A stretch of 64,000 bases of DNA. Source: Leptolyngbya boryana PCC 6306 (lineage in GTDB: Bacteria > Cyanobacteriota > Cyanobacteriia > Leptolyngbyales > Leptolyngbyaceae). The notes under the pieces were generated by a model. The model was given only the letters and a program-made list of their open reading frames with translations, did not search any database and was not told the DNA's origin. The stretch is taken from assembly GCF_000353285.1 (NCBI RefSeq), contig NZ_KB731324.1, forward strand, positions 2,932,577-2,996,576. The letters run 5' to 3'. Position numbers and translations under genes: made by a program. Below, in pieces: positions 19,056 through 28,188 of this stretch (positions are counted from its first letter, which is position 1; every line of letters begins with the position of its first letter).

Positions 19056-19727
19056 GTAAGGCGTAACATCCTCGCCGCATTCGTCTGCAAGATATGAGAG
19101 TGCGCGGAATCGTAAACCGACCAACTGTTCATACAGCGGATTCAACTTGCACATGGGTGGAATATGCACAATCTTGTGCCCGAATAGCTTTACGTCTCGC
19201 TCAAAGGGGCATTGGGCGGGAATGAGTTTGCAGAGAAAATGTGCAACCTTTGGATCGTGAACTTGGAAGCCGTCGAGCCACGATCGTACAGGCTGCAACA
19301 CATCAAGATGCAGTTCAGGATGCGGCTGGAGCGCTTGAGTTTCGGCATGTCGATCGCATAAAGTCAGCCGCAGATTTTCTAGAATCTCAGTTCCAGTATT
19401 CAAGGTCTGACAGAATTGTTCTAAGATTTCGTCTTCGCTGGATGTGTAGACTCCATCTGCGAGGGCAACCATCACTGCGGTTCTGAGAAAATTCTCGGCA
19501 AGCTGAGCGTCAGGGGCAAAGTGCGATCGCAGTTCTTCATTCGAGATCGGTTGAAACGATCGCTCTGTTTCTTCCTGGGTTAAGGCATGTTCAGTCAGAG
19601 AAGCAATTAACTGTTGCTCCGCTTCATCGAACTTATCATCTGCCCAAGCCAAAGTGAGAAGACCACGTAACCAAATGGAAATTTGGGCGTCAGTGTAGGT
19701 CGGTCGTACAGGGGTTGAAGAATTCAT
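19050..19727 (-). CDS. Mo-dependent nitrogenase C-terminal-domain protein
   Basis: A 225-residue protein. The N-terminal half is a TerB-like helical region (LAWADDKFDEAEQQLIASL and VALADGVYTSSEDEILEQF). The C-terminal half carries the conserved block of the Mo-nitro_C family: VRSWLDGFQVHDPKVAHFLC, IPAQCPFERDV, IPPMCKLNPLYEQLVGLRFR and YLADECGED. Four cysteines in that block could bind metal or a cluster. The name comes from a fusion with nitrogenase parts; no nif gene is nearby and the stand-alone form is widespread in cyanobacteria. Function unknown. Confidence 0.85.
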   Translation of the reverse strand: MNSSTPVRPTYTDAQISIWLRGLLTLAWADDKFDEAEQQLIASLTEHALTQEETERSFQPISNEELRSHFAPDAQLAENFLRTAVMVALADGVYTSSEDEILEQFCQTLNTGTEILENLRLTLCDRHAETQALQPHPELHLDVLQPVRSWLDGFQVHDPKVAHFLCKLIPAQCPFERDVKLFGHKIVHIPPMCKLNPLYEQLVGLRFRALSYLADECGEDVTPYC

Positions 19728-19831
19728 CGTGAGTTTTTCATGCTTCCAAAATAAATGTAGCTCAAGGTTTCCCGGTCAGACGCTCAAGCTAGCTGTAAAC
19801 TGAAAAAGCGAAATGTGGAGAAAGATTTCCT

Positions 19832-20200
19832 GTGAGTTTTCAAGAATTTGCATTGTTTCTGATGTCGATCGTGGCAGGTGTTGCAGGTCAGTTTTTTCTC
19901 AAATCAGGAGCATTAAAACTGGGGCAACTCACTTCTAATAATGCCGTGAGTCATGTTCTCAGTATTGCCACAACGCCTGAATTGGTGATTGGACTAGGAT
20001 GCTATGGAGCGGGTGCAATCTTATACATTTTGCTGCTGACTCGTGTTCCTCTCAGTATTTTGGCTCCGGCAGTTGCATTGCAATATGTATTTTCGGTGCT
20101 GCTCGGGAAATTCGTCTTTAATGAGCAGATTCCGGTGATCCGACTGTTTGGATTAGCGTTTATTATCTGCGGTGTTGTGATGCTGATGGCAAAAAAGTAA
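19832..20200 (+). CDS. Small four-helix DMT/EamA-type membrane protein
   Basis: A 122-residue protein from a GTG start with four predicted membrane helices and the drug/metabolite-transporter half-repeat pattern (VAGQFFLKSGALKLG at the front, LAPAVALQYVFSVLLGKFVFNE and LFGLAFIICGVVMLM at the end). Similar to ArnE/SMR-sized proteins, which act as dimers, for instance to move undecaprenyl-linked sugars. Its stop directly abuts the stop of the convergent polysaccharide cluster. Confidence 0.82.
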   Translation: MSFQEFALFLMSIVAGVAGQFFLKSGALKLGQLTSNNAVSHVLSIATTPELVIGLGCYGAGAILYILLLTRVPLSILAPAVALQYVFSVLLGKFVFNEQIPVIRLFGLAFIICGVVMLMAKK

Positions 20201-21259
20201 TTAGAGATAGCGTTTGAGAATTTCGGCGGTTTGGTTCGCAGTAGTTTGCCAGCTAAAAGATTGAGCGCGATCGAGTCCTTTTTCTCTCAGTTGGGTTCGG
20301 AGGCTTGAATCTTGGACGATCGCATTCATCGCATCGAAAATTTCAGATTCACGGTAAGGATTGACTAAAATCGTCGCATCGCCTGCCACTTCAGGAATTG
20401 AGGACAGATTAGAAGTAATGACGGGAGTTCCACATGCCATTGCTTCGAGTACAGGTAAGCCGAAACCTTCCCACAGACTGGTAAAAACAAGCGCAGTGGC
20501 TTGATTGATCAATGCAGGTAATTCTGCATAGGAAACATAACTCAAGAATTTAATGCGATCGCGAATTCCCAAGCTTTCAGCCTGTTGTTGTAACTGAGGG
20601 GTAAATCTTGGATCGGGTGAGCCTGCGATCCAGAATTCATAATCTTTAGGAAGTCGAGAAAAAGCGCTGAGTGCTCGACCAATATTTTTATAAGGGTCAT
20701 GTCGCCCGACGTAGAGAAAGTAATTTTTAGTGGGTAAATCTAGAAATCTGAAGTGCTGATTGTCGTAAGCAAGTGGAATGACTGTGATTTTATTCGATGG
20801 GATTTTGTAGAACTCGATCGCATCATTTGCCGTCGATTCTGAATCGCTCAAAATATGCTGAGCTTGGGCAAGAACATGGGGAATATAGAATCGATAATAT
20901 TGAGTGAGTGGTGATGTGAAACGCGGAAATCGAAGCGGAATAAAATCGTGTAATGTCACGATATAGCGACATTTTGTAAAGATTGGAGCTTCAGGAATTG
21001 GAGAGAAAATGAGATTACTCTGAAGCTGATGATAGATTTTAGGTAATTCAAATTGCGTCCATTTCAATCGATTGAAATGCCCTTTTGTCCCTTGATCCGG
21101 TGTGAGTTGATCTGAAATCGGATAACACTGGTAAGGAGGGATATTTTGTCCAGATAATAAAACTGGATCAAGCGCGCTTAAACCAGGTAGTAAATTTTTT
21201 GCATAGACAGTGTGACCTGTCGGTTTTGAAGCTAAAAATGCAAGATTGACTAATATCAC
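20201..21259 (-). CDS. Glycosyltransferase family 4
   Basis: A 352-residue retaining GT-B enzyme from a GTG start. Acceptor domain motif VTLHDFIPLRFP; donor domain from about residue 180 (FLYVGRHDPYKNIGRALSAF); nucleotide-sugar site SLWEGFGLPVLEAMACGTPVITSN cut as WEGFGLPVLEAMACGTPVI. Last gene of the leftward polysaccharide cluster, 10 bp after the next GT4 gene. The specific sugar cannot be told; mannose/GDP-mannose-type GT4 is plausible because gmd is in the operon. Confidence 0.92.
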   Translation of the reverse strand: MILVNLAFLASKPTGHTVYAKNLLPGLSALDPVLLSGQNIPPYQCYPISDQLTPDQGTKGHFNRLKWTQFELPKIYHQLQSNLIFSPIPEAPIFTKCRYIVTLHDFIPLRFPRFTSPLTQYYRFYIPHVLAQAQHILSDSESTANDAIEFYKIPSNKITVIPLAYDNQHFRFLDLPTKNYFLYVGRHDPYKNIGRALSAFSRLPKDYEFWIAGSPDPRFTPQLQQQAESLGIRDRIKFLSYVSYAELPALINQATALVFTSLWEGFGLPVLEAMACGTPVITSNLSSIPEVAGDATILVNPYRESEIFDAMNAIVQDSSLRTQLREKGLDRAQSFSWQTTANQTAEILKRYL

Positions 21260-21269
21260 AGAACTAAGA

Positions 21270-22388
21270 TCACAGAATTGATCGATAAGCTTTCAATGTT
21301 TCTTGAGCCGTATTTTCCCAAGAATATAATTTAGCTTGTTCTTTGCCCTTTTGAATCAAATTCTCGCGTAAAGTGCGATCGCGAATGACGTTCAAAATCG
21401 CTTCTCCTAAATCTTCGATCGCATTTGGCTCAATCAATAGTGCCGCATCGCCCGCAATTTCTGGCAGAGATGAGACATTCGTTGTCACAACAGGTGCACC
21501 TAACGTCATTGCTTCTAATACAGGCATTCCGAACCCTTCGTAGTGCGAGGGATACACAAATACATCTGCATTTCGGTAAAACTGCATGACTTGAGCGTCG
21601 GGAAGATAATCGAGATGCTGAATTTCACTTTGATACGGCGATCGCGCAATTTGATCAAAAATAGGTTCGTATAACCAACCTTTTTGACCGATTAGAACTA
21701 ATTGATGCTCAATTTTATAATTTCGCTTTAGATATTCAAATGCAGAAATCAGCGATCGAATATTTTTTCTCGGTTCGATCGTACTGACAAATAAAATATA
21801 AGGTTTCGGAAACGAGAATTCAGGAATCGGCTGATCAACTTGATAACGACTGGCTAAATGAGTCACCCAAACTCGATCTGGATCAACCTTGAGATACTCA
21901 ACGATATCGCGTTTAGAACTATGCGAGATGGTCAAAATTAAATCTGTCCAACGCAGGCATTTTTTTAACCGTTCTGTATAAGCGCTAACCGTTGAATTCG
22001 TAAATTCAGGATACTTGATAAACGTCAAATCATAGATCGTAATGACTCGACGACTTTTCCGAGTTGGAAAAACAGTATAGTTCGTTCCATGCACAATATC
22101 AGCTTGCTGGAAACAGGCTTCTAAGCCATTAGAAAATAAGAAGGGAAAGTCAATAATTAAATTCGACAATCTTACCGGAAGTGGAAATAGATTAAGACGC
22201 GAATAAGCTCGTAAATAATCAGGAAATGCGAAATCTCCCTTGAGCCATTTCTTGAGTCCGGGCTGATAGATGAGTTCTAAATCTGGAGAATCTTGCGATC
22301 GCATCAGCCCTTGAATCAAGTTTGAGACATAAAACCCGATTCCACTCGGTTTCGGCATCCAAGGGGTGACATCGATCGCAATTTTCAT
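21270..22388 (-). CDS. Glycosyltransferase family 4
   Basis: A 372-residue GT-B enzyme: N-terminal IDVTPWMPKPSGIGFYVSNL, middle RVITIYDLTFIKYPEFT, donor-site FVYPSHYEGFGMPVLEAM and SSLPEIAGDAALLI. It looks like a mannosyltransferase-type GT4. The ATG overlaps the stop of gmd by 4 bp, so the two are translationally coupled. It resembles the neighbouring GT4 protein in the same region and the pair may be an old duplication. Confidence 0.93.
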   Translation of the reverse strand: MKIAIDVTPWMPKPSGIGFYVSNLIQGLMRSQDSPDLELIYQPGLKKWLKGDFAFPDYLRAYSRLNLFPLPVRLSNLIIDFPFLFSNGLEACFQQADIVHGTNYTVFPTRKSRRVITIYDLTFIKYPEFTNSTVSAYTERLKKCLRWTDLILTISHSSKRDIVEYLKVDPDRVWVTHLASRYQVDQPIPEFSFPKPYILFVSTIEPRKNIRSLISAFEYLKRNYKIEHQLVLIGQKGWLYEPIFDQIARSPYQSEIQHLDYLPDAQVMQFYRNADVFVYPSHYEGFGMPVLEAMTLGAPVVTTNVSSLPEIAGDAALLIEPNAIEDLGEAILNVIRDRTLRENLIQKGKEQAKLYSWENTAQETLKAYRSIL

Positions 22389-23350
22389 TGGGCTTCGCTC
22401 AATTCCTTCAAGTCGTGATCAACCATTAACTCGACCAACTGCTTAAACGGATATTGCGGCTCCCAATTTAGCTGTCTGCGGATTTTATCGATCGAGCCAA
22501 CGAGCTGCACGGCTTCATCCGGTCGATAAAAATTCGGATCGACTGAGACATACTCCTCCCAATTCAATCCCACACAGTCGAAAGCAGTCTGCACTAACTC
22601 TCGAACGGAGTGCGTTTCACCGCTGGCAATGATGTAATCATCGGGTTGCTCTTGTTGCAACATCATCCACATTGCCCGCACGGCATCTTTCGCATAACAC
22701 CAATCCCGCTTCGCGTCTAAGTTTCCAAGCTTCAACTCTTTGGCTAAACCCATTTTGATCAAGGCTGCCCCACGAGTGATCTTACGAAAGACGAACTCTG
22801 TGCCTCGACGCGGAGACTCATGCGTGTAGGTCACCCCACAACAGCTATAGAGTCCATACTGCTGGCGATAATTGATCGTCATCCAATGCGCGTAAGCTTT
22901 TGCGACTCCGTAAGGATTTCGAGGTCGAAAGGCGGTTCGTTCGGTTTGAGGCGACTCATCGGGTTGTCCGAACACTTCACTACTAGATGCTTGGTAAAAC
23001 CTGGCATCTGATTTACAGCGACGAATCGATTCGAGTAACCGTGAAACGCCTAGAGCAGTATATTCTGCGGTCAAAGCGGGCTGTGTCCAAGACAGCGGCA
23101 CATAACTTTGAGATGCCAGATTATAAATTTCGTCGGGTTGGGCGTAGGAAACGGCATCCATTAACGAACATTGATCCAGTAGGTCACCGGATAAAATCTC
23201 GACGGTTCCTGATAAATGGCTAATGCGATCGGCATTGCCCGAACTCGATCGACGAACTAACCCAAAGACTTGATAGCCCTGCTCTAGCAAAAGTTCTGCG
23301 AGATACGATCCGTCTTGTCCGGTCAGTCCGGTAATGAGTGCTTTTTTCAC
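22385..23350 (-). CDS. gmd: GDP-mannose 4,6-dehydratase
   Basis: Short-chain-dehydrogenase-type enzyme converting GDP-mannose to GDP-4-keto-6-deoxymannose, precursor of GDP-fucose, rhamnose or related sugars. In 321 residues from a GTG start: NADP fold GLTGQDGSYLAELL (8-21), ASSSEVFGQ (catalytic Ser/Glu), YGVAK (catalytic Tyr and Lys), HESPRRGTEFVFRKITRG and LGNLDAKRDWCYAKD. A little shorter than the E. coli enzyme but typical in cyanobacterial clusters. No GDP-fucose synthase or reductase follows, so the final sugar is unresolved. Confidence 0.93.
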   Translation of the reverse strand: MKKALITGLTGQDGSYLAELLLEQGYQVFGLVRRSSSGNADRISHLSGTVEILSGDLLDQCSLMDAVSYAQPDEIYNLASQSYVPLSWTQPALTAEYTALGVSRLLESIRRCKSDARFYQASSSEVFGQPDESPQTERTAFRPRNPYGVAKAYAHWMTINYRQQYGLYSCCGVTYTHESPRRGTEFVFRKITRGAALIKMGLAKELKLGNLDAKRDWCYAKDAVRAMWMMLQQEQPDDYIIASGETHSVRELVQTAFDCVGLNWEEYVSVDPNFYRPDEAVQLVGSIDKIRRQLNWEPQYPFKQLVELMVDHDLKELSEAQ

Positions 23351-23383
23351 GATGATCTTGCTCGATTTAAGCTGATGAACGTT

Positions 23384-25762
23384 TTACCTGAATGTTGCAG
23401 AAGCAGCCATAAAATTGTCGGCAATGACTCGCCAATCATACTGCTGCTGCACTCGCGTTCTGGCGGCTTCGATTCGGGTCAGTTGAATCGTTGAAGACTC
23501 TGATCGCACTTGCGCGATCGCGCTTGCAAACTGGTCAACTTCTGCGACGATGCAGTGTTTGCCATGTTCCACGCCCAATCCTCGGATTCCGGTTGGAGTC
23601 GAAATGACTGGGATGCCTGCCGCAAAGTACTCTAACATCTTTAGGTTTGTCCCTGAACCAAAGGTGACTGGATTGAGTGCGACATCGGCAATCTCTAAAA
23701 CGATCGCTTTTGTCTCTTCCTCTACTTCTCCTAAAAATCCCACATTCTCCGGGCGTTTTTTATCTTGAAATGCCCAACCTACACTTCCAACAATTAGAAA
23801 ATTGATATCAGGCAGTGATGGAGCAAGATTCAAAATGGTTTCAACGGCTTTGAGGTTTGGATCGTGCCAACTTCCCAAGAAAAAAGCAGTAAAGTTATTA
23901 GAAATTCCTAACTTTTCTTTCATCGATCGCCGTTTTTCTTGAGAAATATATGCGATCGCTTCAGTGTCTACTCCGTTTGGAACCTCAATCATTTTATTGA
24001 GATCAATACCGTAAATTTGATTGAGCAAATTCGCATCATTTTGCGAACAAGTCATGATCAATTGACTCGCGTTACAGCATTCTAATTCGACTTTTTTAAT
24101 CGATTCTAAGAGCTTCCGACTGACCGCATTATCCGGGAGGATTTTCGCTTTCAAATCGACTTCAACGTCTTGGGCTTCATACCAAATCGGTTTATCCGTA
24201 ATCGATCGAATGGCGGGATAGAGGTAAGGATGACAAGCAATGACGAAATCTGAAGATGCGATCGACGTTTTTAATGCTTCAAGATATTCCGGAGTCAAAT
24301 GAATCAAATCCGGCATAACGATATCGGTAATTGGAACTCTAGTTTCCTTTTCGATTTCTTGTTCTTTTTGCTGATGTTCTGCCGATTTAGGGATACGAAT
24401 TTCGTAAACATGTTCGGCAATCTCACCTGCAAACGGAACCTGATCGAATCCGGTGACTGAAACAAATTCGATATCGAAATATTTGGCAAGATGTTTGTAT
24501 AAATGGAAAACGCGGCTTTGTCCGCCTCCGCGTGGAGGAAAGACTGAAAATGTAACCGCGATCGTAATTTTTTGGCGAGATTTACTCATTCCATTGCTCA
24601 TCGTCTTTAAGGGAGGTTCGCTTAACAAACGAGTGACCGTATTTTCCCAAGTAATTGTCTCAACCAGTTTTCGACCTGTGAGTCCCATTTGCTTGGCTTC
24701 TGTACGATGCTGATAAAAATAATCTATTCGTTCAGCAAGTGCAGCAGGTTCGGGTAAAACAGAAAATCCGGTTTCTCCATTAATGACAAACTCGTTCGGA
24801 CCACCCGCATCGATTGTGGTTAAAACAGGTTTTCCACTCATCATGGCTTCAATCACGACTAAGCCATAATCTTCGTCATAAGGAAGATACGGAACTGCGA
24901 TCGCATTGGCATACAGCCCAATTACATCTTCGTCATTGACGAATCCAAGAAATTCGATGCGATCGTCGTCTCCAGCTAACTCTTTTAACCGTTTTTCATC
25001 CGGTCCAGTTCCTGCAATTTTAAGCTGAACTTTTGACTTTACAAAGCGCATGGCTTCGACGAGTAGGCGAATTCTTTTTGCACTGTCTAAACGGCTAATT
25101 GTGAAAAAATAATCGCTACTTCCCTGCTCAAATCTTCTCAGGCTTGAAGGTGGATAAATTACATCGATCGCACTGCCACGTGGAAAATAATTCTTTCGAT
25201 TTGCGACATTATGAGAGATAGCAGTGTATTTCTTAATGGCTTTGGGATCTAAAGCAATTCCATCAAAATAGTGAATCAATTCTCGAACAAAAGCGCCAGG
25301 AAAATGGGCGGCTTCTTCGGGTAATTTCCCACTAGATTCTAACTGTTTAAGCTGTAAAAAAATCTCTGGTAAATCGCCACGTTTTCCTTGTTGAATTCGT
25401 TTTTGAAGACGAGAAAGGGTTGGATGATTTGTCGTAAATCGCTCCGGTAAACCTGTCAAATGATAGGCATCATATAAGCCTCGCAATCGGTGTAGCATAT
25501 AGCAAACATGATTCGGATGCTTGACCATCCAAGCCGGATATTTGCCGGAAATGACCAAATCAAAATGGCGCAAATCTAGCTCAGAAAATTGCTGATAACT
25601 ATCAATCAACTCTGAAAAGTTCTGCTCTGGGCTGGGCAGTTTGATCAACTCAGCCTGATGCGATGTATTTTGATTGATTTCTTCTTGTAATCCCCACCAG
25701 AGTTTCTCGGCTCCACCAATACAAAATGGAACAGGACTGGGTGCAACGATCGCGATATGCAT
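23384..25762 (-). CDS. Fused double GT4 glycosyltransferase
   Basis: A 792-residue protein with two complete GT-B units. Unit 1 (about 1-385): IAIVAPSPVPFCIGGAEKLWWGL, FFTISRLDSAKRIRLLVEAM, VPYLPYDEDYGLVVIEAM. A linker (PPLKTMSNGMSKSRQK, about 386-401) leads to unit 2 (about 402-792): VTFSVFPPRGGGQSRVFHLYK, FFLGSWHDPNLKAVETIL, and the donor site LNPVTFGSGTNLKMLEYFAAG. Each unit has its own nucleotide-sugar site, so it could add two successive sugars. It begins 11 bp after the methyltransferase gene. Confidence 0.9.
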   Translation of the reverse strand: MHIAIVAPSPVPFCIGGAEKLWWGLQEEINQNTSHQAELIKLPSPEQNFSELIDSYQQFSELDLRHFDLVISGKYPAWMVKHPNHVCYMLHRLRGLYDAYHLTGLPERFTTNHPTLSRLQKRIQQGKRGDLPEIFLQLKQLESSGKLPEEAAHFPGAFVRELIHYFDGIALDPKAIKKYTAISHNVANRKNYFPRGSAIDVIYPPSSLRRFEQGSSDYFFTISRLDSAKRIRLLVEAMRFVKSKVQLKIAGTGPDEKRLKELAGDDDRIEFLGFVNDEDVIGLYANAIAVPYLPYDEDYGLVVIEAMMSGKPVLTTIDAGGPNEFVINGETGFSVLPEPAALAERIDYFYQHRTEAKQMGLTGRKLVETITWENTVTRLLSEPPLKTMSNGMSKSRQKITIAVTFSVFPPRGGGQSRVFHLYKHLAKYFDIEFVSVTGFDQVPFAGEIAEHVYEIRIPKSAEHQQKEQEIEKETRVPITDIVMPDLIHLTPEYLEALKTSIASSDFVIACHPYLYPAIRSITDKPIWYEAQDVEVDLKAKILPDNAVSRKLLESIKKVELECCNASQLIMTCSQNDANLLNQIYGIDLNKMIEVPNGVDTEAIAYISQEKRRSMKEKLGISNNFTAFFLGSWHDPNLKAVETILNLAPSLPDINFLIVGSVGWAFQDKKRPENVGFLGEVEEETKAIVLEIADVALNPVTFGSGTNLKMLEYFAAGIPVISTPTGIRGLGVEHGKHCIVAEVDQFASAIAQVRSESSTIQLTRIEAARTRVQQQYDWRVIADNFMAASATFR

Positions 25763-25773
25763 AAAATGAAAAT

Positions 25774-26703
25774 TTAGAGACGAGTCGCAGTAAACGCAAA
25801 CCGAGCATAGATCGAAGAATCGATCTCTTGTGCATTGCTCAAGTAGAAGAACTGGAACTTAAGTTTGTCTTGAGTCGGGCGAATGATTCTCTGCATAAAA
25901 GACTGAGGGCTATAAAAACGCCCGTGCCGATTTCCCCATCCTTCAGCGCAGTAAATGGTTGCAGTCTGATCAAACGGGACACCCGCAGGAACGCTAACCG
26001 TTGGATCAGTTTGAGTTGCTTCTTGATTAAAGACATAGAATGGCACAACGCAAACTGTTCCGCCTGGTTTTAAAACCCTCGCCAGTTCTTGAAACAGACC
26101 TGTATCTGCATCTTCTTCAAAATGCTCTAAAGAACAAGTGAGTGCTGCTTTTGTGATGAATCCATCGGGAATCGGCATATTACAAGCATTGCCGCCAATC
26201 TGATCGCCGTTAATTCCGTCAGGATACATAATGTCTTGACTGTAAGTTTTTGCTCCTGATAAACGCCGAAAAATTTCTGGGACAGGAGAATGTTCGCTGG
26301 CTAAATCGACAAAAACATCTTCTGAATTTAAACCTAATAATGAATAGCAAATATAGTGTTCTAATGTTTTCTCAGGCTGATTTCCTCGATAGTATTCAGA
26401 ATAGCGTTTTGAGTATTCTGCGCTCTTGCAATACTCCTGATAAAGGCTAGGCTCGATTGAGAATTCATTAAATTCAATTCCAACTTGTTTGCCGAGTTCG
26501 ATAATATTGGAGACGACTTCTGGGCGAGTATTCTCGATCGCATGATCAACCACAGAGCGTCCGCTGCGCCGAAGCTGTTCTACCCCTGTAGCAAAATCGA
26601 ACTGAGCGACGTCTGGACGATAGATGTAGGGAGTTGGGCTTGTTTTGGTCGGTTTTCGATTGAGATTCTGAATCGAGTTCAATAAGCCTTTCAGAGAAAT
26701 CAT
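25774..26703 (-). CDS. SAM-dependent methyltransferase
   Basis: About 309 residues from the ATG at 26703, which has GGAG at good spacing; an ATG at 26724 is in frame. The Rossmann core is somewhat divergent: VFVDLASEHSPVPEIFRRL for motif I, ALTCSLEHFEEDADTGLFQEL and ARVLKPGGTVCVVPFYV for motifs II-III, typical of Methyltransf_11. Located among glycosyltransferases it probably methylates a sugar, lipid carrier or glycan end; this is inferred from context. Confidence 0.83.
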   Translation of the reverse strand: MISLKGLLNSIQNLNRKPTKTSPTPYIYRPDVAQFDFATGVEQLRRSGRSVVDHAIENTRPEVVSNIIELGKQVGIEFNEFSIEPSLYQEYCKSAEYSKRYSEYYRGNQPEKTLEHYICYSLLGLNSEDVFVDLASEHSPVPEIFRRLSGAKTYSQDIMYPDGINGDQIGGNACNMPIPDGFITKAALTCSLEHFEEDADTGLFQELARVLKPGGTVCVVPFYVFNQEATQTDPTVSVPAGVPFDQTATIYCAEGWGNRHGRFYSPQSFMQRIIRPTQDKLKFQFFYLSNAQEIDSSIYARFAFTATRL

Positions 26704-26727
26704 TACATTTACTCCACACAACAAGTT

Positions 26728-27771
26728 TCAACATCCTAATATCTTTTGCACAACATTAGCCCATGAAATGTCGAGTGCATTGTAGCGATCGTATCCTGCT
26801 GATCCCATTTCTTTCGCGATCGCTTGCTGTTCATAGAGATGATCAATCTTTTCGGCGATCTCCGTTGGATCAGCTTCTGTAATCCATCCGGTCTGCCCAT
26901 TTACAACAAATTCAACGGGTTCACCCGAATCTTTGCAGGTAATCACAGGCTTGCGAGAGAGCATTGCTTCTAAGGTGACGTAACCGTAATCCTCGTTATA
27001 AGGCGCAAAAAAAACACCTAAACAATGTGCGTAATAACTGAGTTTCTCATTGTCGCTGAGCCGACCGAGCAGGCGGACTTTCTGATGGAGTCCAAATTGA
27101 TCAATCAAACCTTGCAGATAAGGGTACTGACCGCCTTCGCCACCCATTAAGGCAACCACAGGCGATCGCACAAATCGCATGGCTTGAATCAGCAAATCCT
27201 GCCGTTTCAGAGTTTCTAATCGGCTCGGAAAGAAAATATAAGGTTCGGCAGGCGCGGTGTAAAACTGTTCTGCAAATTGGGGCGGATGATAGAGCGGGAT
27301 AGAAGCGATTTGATTGAATTTTTGCAATCGCTTGGACACGGTTTTCGCGATCGTAAAAACGCCTCGAAATGTACTCAGGGCTTTCGTATCTTGTTCTGTA
27401 ATTTCTTGTTTTAACTGTTTGCCTTCTGCACTGCGAGAAAATTCTGCTGTAAATTCAGTGTCCCATAGGTCATAAACACTGCGATGTTGATGTAAAAGCC
27501 AGCCCACTTTATTCGGATGCTGCAAATAGAATGCCGGAAATTTGAGACAGATCACACGATCGCATTGATAGCCATTCAAATTCTCAAAATTCTCAGATGC
27601 CCAAAGTTTCATACTTCGCTGAATTTCTGAGACAGGCGAAAATCGAAATGGCATCGCAATGATTTCAACCGAGTGTCCGGCTGCTTGCAGTGCATTTGCT
27701 AATCCGTCGGCTAAAATCTCCGCTCCGCCTCGAATAAAGGGAACTTGAACAGTGGCGATCGCAATTCTCAT
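26728..27771 (-). CDS. Glycosyltransferase family 4
   Basis: A 347-residue GT-B enzyme closely resembling unit 1 of the double GT4 gene: VQVPFIRGGAEILADGLANAL, YIFFPSRLETLKRQDLLIQAM and FFAPYNEDYGYVTLEAMLSRKPVI cut as YNEDYGYVTLEAMLSRKPVI. The same NEDYG/DEDYG donor-site variant occurs in both, suggesting duplication. Its ATG overlaps the stop of the preceding coiled-coil gene by 4 bp. Confidence 0.92.
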   Translation of the reverse strand: MRIAIATVQVPFIRGGAEILADGLANALQAAGHSVEIIAMPFRFSPVSEIQRSMKLWASENFENLNGYQCDRVICLKFPAFYLQHPNKVGWLLHQHRSVYDLWDTEFTAEFSRSAEGKQLKQEITEQDTKALSTFRGVFTIAKTVSKRLQKFNQIASIPLYHPPQFAEQFYTAPAEPYIFFPSRLETLKRQDLLIQAMRFVRSPVVALMGGEGGQYPYLQGLIDQFGLHQKVRLLGRLSDNEKLSYYAHCLGVFFAPYNEDYGYVTLEAMLSRKPVITCKDSGEPVEFVVNGQTGWITEADPTEIAEKIDHLYEQQAIAKEMGSAGYDRYNALDISWANVVQKILGC

Positions 27772-28181
27772 TCTTTTTCCTCGATCGCATCTAATCGAGC
27801 TTGCAAATCGCTAATTTCTGCCTGCAACTCTGAAACTTTTTTCACTAGGCTTTGATTCAGTAATAAAGTTTCTCGCAAAGCTTGATTGAGAGAGAAATTA
27901 ACCGCTCGCTGTTCCTTGAAGAGAAAACTGTAAGTTTTCAAAGCGGCTTTCCCAAATCCTCTACCCAAGCTCCAGGGGAATCGTTTTAATTTGGCAGGTA
28001 AGTCGGTTCTAATTTGAGATTTTGCGCTGGCAGCATTCAAAAGTGCTTCGATATTGCTCGATCGAATTCGATTTGCCGCATCTATATTTGCAGGAGGTTG
28101 ATATTGAGAAACGGTTTGTCTCTGGGCTGCTTCTTGCCGAATTTTATCGATCAGAGTGTCAATATTTACGGGGTCACTCAT
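27768..28181 (-). CDS. Small coiled-coil protein of the polysaccharide cluster
   Basis: A 137-residue protein with AAGGAG before its ATG. It has an N-terminal acidic/basic segment (NIDTLIDKIRQEAAQRQ), a middle basic part with KLKRFPWSLGRGFGKAALKT, and a C-terminal heptad region (SLVKKVSELQAEISDLQARLD). No catalytic motif. It lies between a GT8-like and a GT4 gene with which it is translationally coupled; a scaffold or chain-length role is an inference from context. Confidence 0.8.
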   Translation of the reverse strand: MSDPVNIDTLIDKIRQEAAQRQTVSQYQPPANIDAANRIRSSNIEALLNAASAKSQIRTDLPAKLKRFPWSLGRGFGKAALKTYSFLFKEQRAVNFSLNQALRETLLLNQSLVKKVSELQAEISDLQARLDAIEEKE

Positions 28182-28188
28182 GTTAGAT

